Shown in pieces: positions 1 to 8,680 of a stretch of 64,000 nucleotides of DNA (position 1 is the stretch's first letter; the number at the start of each line of letters is the position of its first letter). The position numbers and the translations under genes are program-made. The notes under the pieces are model-generated. The model saw only the letters and a program-made list of their open reading frames with translations. It made no database searches and had not been told where the DNA came from. The stretch is from Micromonospora sp. WMMD961 (GTDB lineage Bacteria > Actinomycetota > Actinomycetes > Mycobacteriales > Micromonosporaceae): the NCBI RefSeq assembly GCF_029626145.1, contig NZ_JARUBJ010000002.1:2510501-2574500 (forward strand), read 5' to 3'.

Positions 1-939
1 GGCTCGGCCGACGCCATCTACCAGAGCTTCAACCTCATCAACGACGAGCAGCCCGACTACGTGATCGTCTTCGGGGCCGACCACATCTACCGGATGGACC
101 CCCGGCAGATGGTGGAGGACCACATCGCCTCCGGCGCGGCGGTCACCGTCGCCGGCATCCGCCAACCACTGTCGATGGCCGACCAGTTCGGTGTCATCGA
201 GGTCGGCGAGGACGGTCGGAAGATCCGCGCGTTCCGCGAGAAGCCCACCGACGCGGTCGGCCTGCCCGACGCGCCGGACGAGATCTACGCCTCGATGGGC
301 AACTACGTCTTCACCACCCGGGCGCTCTGCGAGGCGGTCGAGCGTGACGCCGCCGACAAGAGCAGCAAGCACGACATGGGCGGCAGCATCATCCCGATGC
401 TCGTCGAGCGGGGCGAGGCCAACGTCTACGACTTCCGCGACAACGAGGTGCCGGGCAGCACCGACCGCGATCGCGGCTACTGGCGCGACGTGGGAACGCT
501 CGACTCGTTCTACGACGCGCACATGGATCTGATCAACGTGCACCCCGTGTTCAACCTCTACAACTTCGACTGGCCGATCTACACCGAGCAGCCGCCGTGG
601 CCGCCGGCGAAGTTCGTCCACCAGTGGGGTGAGCGGGTCGGCCGGGCGGTCGGCTCGATGGTCTCCCCGGGCGTGGTGATCTCCGGGTCGCTGGTGGAGA
701 ACTCGATCGTGTCGCCGAAGGTCCGGGTGCACTCCTGGGCGCACGTCGAGGGCTCGGTGCTGATGGAGGGTGTGGAGATCGGCCGGCACGCGGTGGTCCG
801 GCGGGCCATCCTGGACAAGAACGTGTTCGTCCCGGAGGGCGTCGAGATCGGCGTCGACCTGGAGAAGGACCGGCAGCGCTACACCGTCTCCGACAACGGC
901 ATCGTGGTGATCGGCAAGGGCCAGAAGGTCGAGCCGTGA
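1..939 (+). CDS. glgC: Glucose-1-phosphate adenylyltransferase (5' end missing)
   Basis: Makes ADP-glucose from glucose-1-phosphate and ATP, the committed step of bacterial glycogen synthesis. The reading frame is open from base 1, so the true start lies upstream; about 312 of the usual ~410 residues are present. Visible are the nucleotidyltransferase segment FGADHIYRMDP, the sugar-binding region with FREKP and the SMGNYVF stretch, a GYWRDVGTLDSFY motif, and a C-terminal left-handed beta-helix (VVISGSLVENSIVSP, then VHSWAHVEGSVLMEGVEIG). The next gene, phosphoglucomutase, follows after 31 bases and supplies the substrate, so the two probably form an operon. Only the truncation by the window edge is odd. 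Confidence 0.95.
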   Translation, partial: GSADAIYQSFNLINDEQPDYVIVFGADHIYRMDPRQMVEDHIASGAAVTVAGIRQPLSMADQFGVIEVGEDGRKIRAFREKPTDAVGLPDAPDEIYASMGNYVFTTRALCEAVERDAADKSSKHDMGGSIIPMLVERGEANVYDFRDNEVPGSTDRDRGYWRDVGTLDSFYDAHMDLINVHPVFNLYNFDWPIYTEQPPWPPAKFVHQWGERVGRAVGSMVSPGVVISGSLVENSIVSPKVRVHSWAHVEGSVLMEGVEIGRHAVVRRAILDKNVFVPEGVEIGVDLEKDRQRYTVSDNGIVVIGKGQKVEP

Positions 940-970
940 CCGATTCGCACTTCCCGAGGAGGATCCCGCA

Positions 971-2614
971 GTGACCCACCCCCGTGCCGGCCAGCCCGCC
1001 GAGCCCGCCGATCTGGTCGACGTGCCGCGCCTGGTGACCGCCTACTACGCCGAGCACCCGGATCCCACGGACCCGGCGCAGCAGGTCTCCTTCGGCACCT
1101 CCGGCCACCGCGGCTCCAGCCTGCGCAACGCGTTCAACTCCGACCACATCCTGGCGGTCACCCAGGCGCTCTGCGACTACCGGCGGGAGCAGGGGCTGGA
1201 CGGCCCGCTCTTCCTCGCCCGGGACACCCACGCGCTGTCCGCGCCGGCCGCCGTGGACGCGTTGGAGGTGCTCGCCGCCAACGGGGTCACCGTGCTGGTC
1301 GACAGCCGTGACGGCTACACCCCGACCCCGGCGCTGTCGCACGCGATCCTCACCCACAACCGGGGGCGGACCAGCGGGCTCGCCGACGGCATCGTGATCA
1401 CCCCGTCGCACAACCCGCCCGACGACGGCGGTTTCAAGTACAACCCCACCAACGGCGGTCCGGCCGACACCGACGTCACCCGGTGGATTCAGGACCGGGC
1501 CAACACCATCCTCGCCGCGGGGCTCAAGGAGGTCCGCCGGATCACCCACGCGCGGGCCAGGGCCGCGGACACCACCGGGGAGTACGACTTCCTCGCCCAC
1601 TACGTCGACGACCTGCCGGCGGTGATCGACATCGACGCGATCCGCGACGCCGGGGTGCGGATCGGAGCGGACCCGCTCGGCGGGGCGAGCGTGGCGTACT
1701 GGGGTGAGATCGCCGAGCGGCACCGGCTGGACCTGACCGTGGTCAACCCGACCGTCGACCCGACCTGGCGGTTCATGACCCTGGACGGCGACGGCAAGAT
1801 CCGGATGGACTGCTCCTCGCCGAACGCCATGGCATCACTGATCGCCGCCCGTGCCGACTACCAGATCTCCACGGGCAACGACGCGGACGCCGACCGGCAC
1901 GGCATCGTCACCCCGGACGCCGGCCTGATGAATCCCAACCACTACCTGGCGGTGGCGATCGGTCACCTGTTCCGTACCCGTACCGAATGGGGTCCGGCCG
2001 CCGCGGTGGGCAAGACCCTGGTCTCCTCGTCGATGATCGACCGGGTCGCCGCCGACCTGGGCCGACCGCTGCTGGAGGTGCCGGTGGGCTTCAAGTGGTT
2101 CGTGCCCGGTCTGCTCGACGGCGCGGTCGGCTTCGGCGGCGAGGAGAGCGCCGGGGCGTCGTTCCTGCGCCGCGACGGTTCCACCTGGACCACGGACAAG
2201 GACGGCCTGCTGCTGTGTCTGCTCGCCGCCGAGATCCTGGCCACCACCGGGCGTAGCCCGAGCGAGCACTGGGCGGAGCTGGCCGAGCGCTTCGGCGCGC
2301 CGTCGTACGCCCGGATCGACGCCCCGGCCACCCGGGAGCAGAAGGCCGTGCTCGGCAAGCTCTCCCCGGAGCAGGTCACCGCCACCGAGTTGGCCGGTGA
2401 GCCGATCACCGCGACGTTGACCACCGCCCCCGGCAACGGCGCTGCCATCGGTGGACTCAAGGTCAGCACCGAGTCCGGCTGGTTCGCCGCGAGGCCTTCC
2501 GGCACGGAGGACGTCTACAAGATCTACGCCGAGTCCTTCCAGGGCCCGGACCACCTGAAGAAGATCCAGGAAGAAGCCAAGAACCTGGTGGACCAGGCCC
2601 TAACCCAGGCCTGA
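971..2614 (+). CDS. pgm: Phosphoglucomutase, alpha-D-glucose-specific
   Basis: Interconverts glucose-6-phosphate and glucose-1-phosphate. The protein has 547 residues, the usual length for the Pgm family. It shows the substrate/FGTSGHRG motif near residue 40, the catalytic phosphoserine loop TPSHNPPDDGGFKYN near residue 145, the metal-binding loop GNDADADRHG near residue 305, the sugar-binding GGEESAGASF near residue 395, and the phosphate-binding ARPSGTEDVYK near the C terminus. The GTG start is chosen because GAGGAGG lies just upstream (about 956-963). It stands directly behind glgC, which uses its product, and ends against a bidirectional hairpin facing the nadK-like gene. Confidence 0.96.
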   Translation: MTHPRAGQPAEPADLVDVPRLVTAYYAEHPDPTDPAQQVSFGTSGHRGSSLRNAFNSDHILAVTQALCDYRREQGLDGPLFLARDTHALSAPAAVDALEVLAANGVTVLVDSRDGYTPTPALSHAILTHNRGRTSGLADGIVITPSHNPPDDGGFKYNPTNGGPADTDVTRWIQDRANTILAAGLKEVRRITHARARAADTTGEYDFLAHYVDDLPAVIDIDAIRDAGVRIGADPLGGASVAYWGEIAERHRLDLTVVNPTVDPTWRFMTLDGDGKIRMDCSSPNAMASLIAARADYQISTGNDADADRHGIVTPDAGLMNPNHYLAVAIGHLFRTRTEWGPAAAVGKTLVSSSMIDRVAADLGRPLLEVPVGFKWFVPGLLDGAVGFGGEESAGASFLRRDGSTWTTDKDGLLLCLLAAEILATTGRSPSEHWAELAERFGAPSYARIDAPATREQKAVLGKLSPEQVTATELAGEPITATLTTAPGNGAAIGGLKVSTESGWFAARPSGTEDVYKIYAESFQGPDHLKKIQEEAKNLVDQALTQA

Positions 2615-2660
2615 CCCCACCCACCACCCCTGCGCACGCCTCCACCTCCGCCCCACCCAA

Positions 2661-2721
2661 GTCGACCATGAAGTTATTGCCATGTGACGCGGCGTGTCGT
2701 GGCAATAACTTCATGATCAAC
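2661..2721. terminator. AT-rich bidirectional hairpin between pgm and the NAD kinase gene
   Basis: Two 22-base arms (2661-2682 and 2700-2721) pair with two mismatches; the inner 16 bases, CATGAAGTTATTGCCA and its complement, match perfectly. The 17-base loop can fold further. It lies between convergent genes, so it probably ends transcription from both sides. Its AT-rich arms stand out from the surrounding GC-rich DNA, and it may be a dispersed intergenic repeat. Confidence 0.75.
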
Positions 2722-2764
2722 AAACTCGGGTGGGGCTGGGGTGGTGCTTCAGCAGGGTGGGGCT

Positions 2765-3700
2765 TCAGCAGGGTGGGGGGTCGGCGGGTGATGGTAGTTC
2801 CGTGCCGCTGCGTCGGCGTAGCTCCTCGGGGAGCAGTTCGCGGAGCTGCTCGGGGAGGAACGGCAGGTCGAGCAGCGTCATCTTCAACTGGTTGCGCTCC
2901 TGGTAACGCAACGGGTCGAAACGGACCACCAGACCGGCGTCGCGGCGGTACGAGATGTCCACCGTCCCCTCCGTCGCCGCGTCGCGGAACACCAACCCGT
3001 CCATCTCCACCACGACCGGCGACGAGTTGGGCTGCAACTCCAACCGGATCTTCTCGTCCGGCGAGAGCACGACCGCCCGGGAGATGCCGGCCATCGGCGC
3101 CGCCGGAGTGATCACCAGCGAGTCCGCGGCGGGGGAGATCAGTGGGCCTCCGGCGGCGTAGCTGTACGCCGTCGAGCCGATCGGGGTGCTGACCACCACG
3201 GCGTCGCTGCGGTAGTAGCCGTACTGCTGGCCGTCGATGGCGAGCGTGACGCTGACGAAACCGGCCCCCGGCTGGCGGACCAACGCGATGTCGTTGAACG
3301 CCACGACGTCGTCACCGCACACGTCACAGGCGAGGCAGGCGTGCGACTCGACGGTGAAATCCTTCGACAGCAGCCGGCTCAGCGCCTCGGGCAACTCCGG
3401 CGGCTCGATCTCCACCAGAAACCCCAGACGACCCAGGTGTACGCCGAGCACCGGCTTCGGGTCGCGGATGGCGGAACGCAGCGCACCCAGCATGGTGCCG
3501 TCACCGCCGATGCTGATCAACGCGTCGGCGCGGGTCGCGACCTCGTCCGCCGGCACCGGCTCGACGCAGGACGGGACGCGGTGCTGGTCCTCCTCGCGCA
3601 CCATCAGCGTCTTGTGATGGCGGGTGGCCCACCGTTCGATGATCCCGACCACCTCGGTGACATCCCGGGTGGGGTGCAGCACAAGTCCCAGCCCCGACAC
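2765..3700 (-). CDS. NAD kinase family protein, divergent
   Basis: Probably phosphorylates NAD(H) to NADP(H) with ATP. The 311-residue protein has the family hallmark GGDGT in SIGGDGTMLGALR near residue 64, then GVHLGRLGFL, and the glycine-rich TPIGSTAYSYAAGGP near residue 175. Two usually conserved positions differ: the NE pair before the central strand is ND (FNDIALV), and the usual SDG before the glycine-rich loop is SDA. A CLACDVC cluster (three cysteines in seven residues) sits in the middle and the C-terminal ~20 residues are proline-rich. Actinobacteria usually carry a canonical NAD kinase elsewhere, so this may be a second, specialised copy. It reads away from the M14 peptidase hairpin and converges on pgm. 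Confidence 0.78.
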   Translation of the reverse strand: MSGLGLVLHPTRDVTEVVGIIERWATRHHKTLMVREEDQHRVPSCVEPVPADEVATRADALISIGGDGTMLGALRSAIRDPKPVLGVHLGRLGFLVEIEPPELPEALSRLLSKDFTVESHACLACDVCGDDVVAFNDIALVRQPGAGFVSVTLAIDGQQYGYYRSDAVVVSTPIGSTAYSYAAGGPLISPAADSLVITPAAPMAGISRAVVLSPDEKIRLELQPNSSPVVVEMDGLVFRDAATEGTVDISYRRDAGLVVRFDPLRYQERNQLKMTLLDLPFLPEQLRELLPEELRRRSGTELPSPADPPPC

Positions 3701-3748
3701 CCGTACAGCTCATCACATCGGTGGCGGGCGCACCCGGCGTACGCCGAA

Positions 3749-3782
3749 GGTGCGCCGACGGTCCGCAGACCGCCGGCGCACC
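3749..3782 (-). terminator. Hairpin downstream of the M14 carboxypeptidase gene
   Basis: Fifteen-base arms (3749-3763 and 3768-3782) pair with one mismatch around a CGCA loop, ten bases past the peptidase stop codon and before the kinase start. A GC-rich hairpin without a U-tract is usual for actinobacterial terminators. Confidence 0.6.
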
Positions 3783-3791
3783 TCTCCGCCG

Positions 3792-6700
3792 TCAGGGGCG
3801 GGGTTGACCGGTGAGGTGGGTCAACGAGCGGGCGACCAGGTCATCGCGGGCCGCCGGGGGGAGGCCCTCCAACCCGAAGCCCAGGTACACCGTGTCGCCG
3901 GTGACCACCACCGAGCCCTCTTCGAACGCCTGCTGGCTGCGCGACCAGTCGTTGGCGTTGCCACCGGAGCCGGCCGGCGGCCCGGCCACCGTCCAGCCTC
4001 CCAGGTCGGCGGACTCGAACGAGGTCTCCGCGACGGTCGACCCGTCGACCACCACCCGGGCGTCGTCCAGGAAGACGCCAAGGCCCTGGGTGGCCCAGTC
4101 CGAGGTGTACGTGATCGACACCTCGACCTGCTTGCCGGCGTACGCGGTCAGGTCGACCACGAACTCCTTCCAGCCGCTCGACGTCCCGGTCGCCGCGTTC
4201 CAGCTTCCGGTGCTGCCGGTGGGGGAGCAGTCCGCGCCCTGGTAGTGGGCCAGGAACGGGTGCAACTCGTCCCAACCCGAGGCGCAGCTCTCCCCGGTGA
4301 CCGTGCTGGTCTTGCCGTTCACGTCCGGCAGGGTCGTCCAGTCGTCGCTGCCCACTTCGTGGGCCTCGACGAAGAGGAAGTCCCAGTTCTGCTCGATCTC
4401 GTACGAGGTGAAGAAGCGCAGCTCCCCGCTGCTCGCCCCGCTGAGGTCGACGGTACGGGTGAGTCGCTTGTACGACTCGTCGGCCTGCCCGCTGTGCAGG
4501 TACCACTCACCCGTACGCGGATCGAACGGCGCGCCACCCGGTCGCGTCCAGCCCACCGGCGCGGAGCTGGCGAACTGCGGGAACTCGTCCGGAGGCAGGA
4601 AACTCGACGTGGTCAGGAACGACGCGGTGTGCCCCTGGTTCTCCGCCGAACCGGGCGCGTTGAGCTGCCCGTCGAAGCCGGCGAACGCGTCGTCGCGTCC
4701 GGCGACCGGGAACGGGTCGCCCTCTGTTGAGGTGCCGCCGTCGCTGACGTAGGTGTACGCCCCCAACCAGTACTGCTGGAAGTCGTTGAGCAGCGGCAGG
4801 CAGATGGGATCGTCGGCGTCGGTGCACTCCGGCGGCGCGTCGGGGTGGTAGACGTACGAACCGTTGGCGCCCTGGGCGAACAACGCGTACTGGCCGCTGA
4901 CCAGGAGCTTCCCACCCTCGTTCAGGTAGTCCCGGACGGCCAGTTCGGTCTCCAGCGCCGCCTTGGCCGTGGTGCCGGCGACCTGGCCGGGGGAGCGCAG
5001 GATCACGTCGTCACCGGTCTCCCACACCACGGCCTTGTAGTGCGACAGCACACCGAGCGGGTGTGGTGCCTTGCGGCCCATGGCGTCGAAGTCGTACACG
5101 TCGCTGCTGCGCCCGGCGGCGCTCAGCGACGCCGCGACCTCGTCGGCGTACTTCGCGGTGGTGCCGGTCTGTGCGGGGCTGAGACCGGTGACGTCCTCCA
5201 TGGCGAGGACCAGCACGTCACCGCCGACGTCGGTGTGCACCTGGTAGGTGAAGTGTTCGCTTGCGACCACGCCGGACCGGGGTTTGTTGCCGGTGAACCA
5301 GACCTCCACCCGGTCTCCCGGCTTCGTGCCGCCGACCGTGCCGCGAAGCTCCGCGTAGTAGTCGTCGTGCGTGTCGCCGTACCGCTCACCGCCGCGCCAC
5401 TCGCGGACCGCGACGGTCTTCGGTCGCCCGCCGTTGACCGTGTAGTGCATCTTGACGTTCTTCAGCGCCCGCCGGGTGATCGCGGCGACCTGCTGGGTGC
5501 GCCCGTACGACGTGTCGAAGGCGTCCACCACGAAGTCCGGGGTGCTGCGGCCGACCACCGAGACCGGCTCGTCCGGGTCCGCCGCCGACTTGGCCACGGC
5601 CAGCGCGAAGGGCAGGTTCTTGTTGACCTCGCCGGCGATCAGTTCCTCGTCGTCGGGGAAGATGAACCCGCTGACGCAGTCCTCCGGGCGCCACTCGTCG
5701 TCCGGGTCGACCGCCGAGGCGGCCTCACAGGTGGACATCTCGGGGGTGAAGCCCAGCGTGCCATACCGGATGGTGGCGTGGGTGTCGGTGTCACCGTTGG
5801 TGGTGTACAGCTCGGCGGAGATGTCCGGGTCGTAACCGGGCACCGCCGGGTGCGCGTCGTCCCCGACCATCGCCTTGTAGATCTCGTCGTCCGGGCTGGG
5901 AGTGCTTACCTGCCAACCGATGCCGTAGAGCAGCAGCTCGGCCGCCGAGTGGTAGTTGACGAGGAACTCGAACCCGACCCGCTTGAAGAGTCGATCCAGG
6001 GCTACGGTCTCCGGCTCCGAGTTGGGCCCCGGCCCCCGGTAGGTCTCGCTGTTGGGGTCGGGCGACGAGCCCTCGTTGTCGTACCCCCACTTGTAGGCGA
6101 AGTTGCGGTTCGGGTCGACGCCGTCGCCGGGGCCGATCTGGCCGTCGCCATCGTTGTCCCGCAGGTTCTTGCGCCACAGCCGGTTGCCGGGCGTGAAGGT
6201 GTAGTCGTAGCCGTCCGGATTGGCCACCGGGATGAACCACAGCTCGGTCGTATCCAGGAGTTTGGTGATCTCCCGGTCGCTGCCGTAGCTGTCCAGCACG
6301 TGGTGCATCAGCCGGCGGGTCATCTCCGGCGTGATCCACTCCCGGGCGTGCTGGGCGCCGACGTAGAGCACCGCCGGTCGCTTCCCGTCCGCGACGGTCC
6401 GCGCGTTCTTGGTGACCTTCACGGCGAGGATCGGCTGCCCCTGATGGCTGCGACCGATCGTCTGCACCTTGGTCAGCTTGGGGTAACGGGCCGCGGCGGC
6501 GTTCAGTTCGTCCCGGATGCCGCCCGGCTCCCCGTAGGGGCGAAACGACGACCAGCCGGCCGCCGCCTGCTCCCGCAGCGCCTGCGACGCGTCCTTGCCG
6601 CGCACCTTCTTCACCGACAACGGGACGCCCTGGTCGGTGAGCCGCTTCGCCTGCCGGCGGCTGAGCACCGTCTCGACCGCTGTGCGGCCGGCCGCGTCCG

Positions 6701-6896
6701 TCTTCGCGTCGTGGCCGAGGTCGACCCCCGCCGCGCGTAGCTGGTCCCGCTGTTTCGCGTCGACCGTGCCGACGTACACCTCCAGGCCGTCGCGGGCGGT
6801 CGGTTCGGACGGTGGCTTCGCGCTGGCGGGTGGGGTCAGTGCCAGTGCGCCGAGCAGGGTGACCACGCTGGCGATCGCCAGTCGTCTCGGTCTCAT
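3792..6896 (-). CDS. Secreted zinc carboxypeptidase, M14 family
   Basis: A secreted metallocarboxypeptidase of 1034 residues. The ATG at 6896 is chosen over an upstream extension because AAGGAGG precedes it at good spacing and it opens with a signal peptide (MRPRRLAIASVV, then a hydrophobic core ending near PASA). After a short propeptide come the M14 zinc ligands HAREW (H and E), the substrate-binding NPDGYDY and DPNRNFAYKWG segments, the third ligand in NYHSAAE, and the catalytic glutamate in GFTPEMSTCE. The second half is an Ig-like linker and a C-terminal MAM/immune-inhibitor-A-like jelly roll (WYLHSGQ, FFTSYEIEQNWDFLFVE, VFLDDARV). It looks monocistronic. Substrate unknown; extracellular protein breakdown is likely. 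Confidence 0.92.
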   Translation of the reverse strand: MRPRRLAIASVVTLLGALALTPPASAKPPSEPTARDGLEVYVGTVDAKQRDQLRAAGVDLGHDAKTDAAGRTAVETVLSRRQAKRLTDQGVPLSVKKVRGKDASQALREQAAAGWSSFRPYGEPGGIRDELNAAAARYPKLTKVQTIGRSHQGQPILAVKVTKNARTVADGKRPAVLYVGAQHAREWITPEMTRRLMHHVLDSYGSDREITKLLDTTELWFIPVANPDGYDYTFTPGNRLWRKNLRDNDGDGQIGPGDGVDPNRNFAYKWGYDNEGSSPDPNSETYRGPGPNSEPETVALDRLFKRVGFEFLVNYHSAAELLLYGIGWQVSTPSPDDEIYKAMVGDDAHPAVPGYDPDISAELYTTNGDTDTHATIRYGTLGFTPEMSTCEAASAVDPDDEWRPEDCVSGFIFPDDEELIAGEVNKNLPFALAVAKSAADPDEPVSVVGRSTPDFVVDAFDTSYGRTQQVAAITRRALKNVKMHYTVNGGRPKTVAVREWRGGERYGDTHDDYYAELRGTVGGTKPGDRVEVWFTGNKPRSGVVASEHFTYQVHTDVGGDVLVLAMEDVTGLSPAQTGTTAKYADEVAASLSAAGRSSDVYDFDAMGRKAPHPLGVLSHYKAVVWETGDDVILRSPGQVAGTTAKAALETELAVRDYLNEGGKLLVSGQYALFAQGANGSYVYHPDAPPECTDADDPICLPLLNDFQQYWLGAYTYVSDGGTSTEGDPFPVAGRDDAFAGFDGQLNAPGSAENQGHTASFLTTSSFLPPDEFPQFASSAPVGWTRPGGAPFDPRTGEWYLHSGQADESYKRLTRTVDLSGASSGELRFFTSYEIEQNWDFLFVEAHEVGSDDWTTLPDVNGKTSTVTGESCASGWDELHPFLAHYQGADCSPTGSTGSWNAATGTSSGWKEFVVDLTAYAGKQVEVSITYTSDWATQGLGVFLDDARVVVDGSTVAETSFESADLGGWTVAGPPAGSGGNANDWSRSQQAFEEGSVVVTGDTVYLGFGLEGLPPAARDDLVARSLTHLTGQPRP

Positions 6897-7141
6897 CGCG
6901 CCTCCTTGGGTGAAGGACCTGTAGGCGCGAGCCTTCTGCTGCGGGGTGATCGATGTCAATAGGTCGAGAGGCGCGAGGTGGCTGACCGTGTCGGCGTCGA
7001 TGCCTCGCGTGACGATCCTGGCGTCGGGTTGGTGCGGTCGGCCGGCCGGCCGATTCAGGACCTTGGCGCGCGCGATGGTCCGGAGTCGACAAGGGTGCGG
7101 GTGGAAACGGCAGGCCAAGAATGTGAATCAGGCATCGAGCG

Positions 7142-8605
7142 GTGACTGTTCCGATACGCTCCGCTGCCATGGGGACAATCCATGTACCGGTCACCCGATC
7201 GGCGCCGCGCTCCCGTCCGCGCGCCGACGGGGTGCCCCAGTTCGTGCAGAACCTGGCCGCCGGTGCCGCCTGGCTGACGGCCGGTGCCGCCTGCTTCGTT
7301 CTCGACCCGGCCCTGGAAACCGACTGGCACCGCGAGGCCACCGTGGCCCTGAGCCTCCTCGCCATCCTCTTCGGCACCTGGGTGTTCTGGCGACACGGGG
7401 GCACCCGGATCACGGCGGTGGGGATCTACAACCTCGCCTTCGCGGTCTTCGTAGGATTCGGCGGCTTCTACCACAGCATCAATAACGTGATGACCGATCC
7501 CGGTATCCCGTTGTTCACCATTGTCGCCGTCTGTTTCTTCGGCAACGTGCTGACGTGGATGCTGTTCTGGGGGGACGGCGGCCCGGCCCTGAAGGCGCGC
7601 TTCGACGCTGCCCGGGTGGATGCGGGCACCGCAGGGTGGGCGTTCACCTTCGGGCTGGTCCTCCTCGCCGTCGCCGTCATCGCCTCGCTGGTCGCCGCCG
7701 AGACCGAGTTCACCGCGAAGCCGGTCGGCTTCGTCGGCGTCGTGTTACTGGCGGCCGGTCTGCTGCGCGGCCCGCTGGGTCGATGGAAGGTGCTGTGCGG
7801 TTCGGTGTGCGCCGTAGCCTTCACCGTCTATTTCTTCTATCTGTTCAACGGATTCGGACGCATCGTCCTCGGGTCCCTCGCCCTGGCCCTGCTGGTCATC
7901 CTTGCTCATGGCGACAGGCGGCGTTACACCAAAGCGCTCGTGGTCCTCGGCGGAATACCGGCCCTGCTGTTTCTCGCCGCTCTTCGCGCCGGTGGGGCGG
8001 CCTCGGATGTCGACAGCGATGGCTTCGGATCGGCCGTCAGCCCGATGTCCGCGTTTGCCGAGCTCTGGCAGATGAACACCATCGGGATCCTGCCCCGAGG
8101 GTGGGGCGAAACCTTCTTCGCTGCCGCGGTCGCCCTGGTGCCCCGCGCGTTCTGGCCCGACAAGCCAGTCGGCTTCGGTTATGAACTGGTGCCTTACCTC
8201 GCGCCCGGACTGGCCGGCACCGGCCATTCGGTGGCGGCCCTCTGGTACGGCGAGTGGCTGTTCAATTTCGGTGTCGTCGGCATGGCGGCGATGATTCCGG
8301 TGACCGGTCTCGCCGTGTCTGCCATCGATCGGCTTCTGGCTCGTGCGTCGTCGCGGCCGTTGACCACGCCCAAGGCGCTCGGCAGCTACGTCGCGGGAGT
8401 TCTTCTCGCCGTGGGCCTCTTCGATCTGGTCTGGGTGGGTGGCTTCACCTACATGACCCGCACCGGGCCTCGGTTGGTGGTTCTGGCCATGCTGGTAATG
8501 GCGACGGCGTGGCTCGCCCGTCGGCCGACCGAGCCGGAAATGATGCTCGGGACGATCGCCCGCGCCCGACGTGGATACGCCAACATTGAACGCCCGGCCA
8601 AGTAA
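7142..8605 (+). CDS. Wzy-like oligosaccharide repeat-unit polymerase (membrane protein)
   Basis: A hydrophobic 487-residue protein with about ten or eleven predicted membrane spans, long extracytoplasmic segments, and a PRAFWPDKP motif before a GHSVAALWYGEWLFNFG segment, as in many O-antigen or exopolysaccharide polymerases. It opens the plus-strand arm of the polysaccharide locus, with a flippase-like gene 5.4 kb downstream, which fits a Wzx/Wzy-dependent pathway that joins lipid-linked repeat units outside the membrane. No strong ribosome site marks the start; the ATG at 7169 (MGTIHVPV) is an alternative to the GTG at 7142. The family is assigned by topology and context, since polymerases share little sequence. 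Confidence 0.7.
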   Translation: MTVPIRSAAMGTIHVPVTRSAPRSRPRADGVPQFVQNLAAGAAWLTAGAACFVLDPALETDWHREATVALSLLAILFGTWVFWRHGGTRITAVGIYNLAFAVFVGFGGFYHSINNVMTDPGIPLFTIVAVCFFGNVLTWMLFWGDGGPALKARFDAARVDAGTAGWAFTFGLVLLAVAVIASLVAAETEFTAKPVGFVGVVLLAAGLLRGPLGRWKVLCGSVCAVAFTVYFFYLFNGFGRIVLGSLALALLVILAHGDRRRYTKALVVLGGIPALLFLAALRAGGAASDVDSDGFGSAVSPMSAFAELWQMNTIGILPRGWGETFFAAAVALVPRAFWPDKPVGFGYELVPYLAPGLAGTGHSVAALWYGEWLFNFGVVGMAAMIPVTGLAVSAIDRLLARASSRPLTTPKALGSYVAGVLLAVGLFDLVWVGGFTYMTRTGPRLVVLAMLVMATAWLARRPTEPEMMLGTIARARRGYANIERPAK

Positions 8606-8680
8606 CTGATCGTACGGAAACTCGTTGTTTTATTGCGCCAGCGCATGCCGTAATGCATATTCTTACCCAGGGGAGTAATT

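Noticed and set aside
551..1723. A 390-residue minus-strand frame opposite glgC and pgm
   Set aside because: It is a GC-rich shadow with Arg/Pro/Val-rich translation and no domain, lying opposite two clearly identified genes.
4845..6740. A 631-residue plus-strand frame
   Set aside because: It lies wholly opposite the M14 carboxypeptidase gene and its translation has only low-complexity Val/Gly/Arg sequence.
8606..8680. SAM riboswitch before metK
   Set aside because: The gap is 75 bases and shows no conserved SAM-I, SAM-II or SAM-IV core that I can find; only a ribosome site and a possible promoter.
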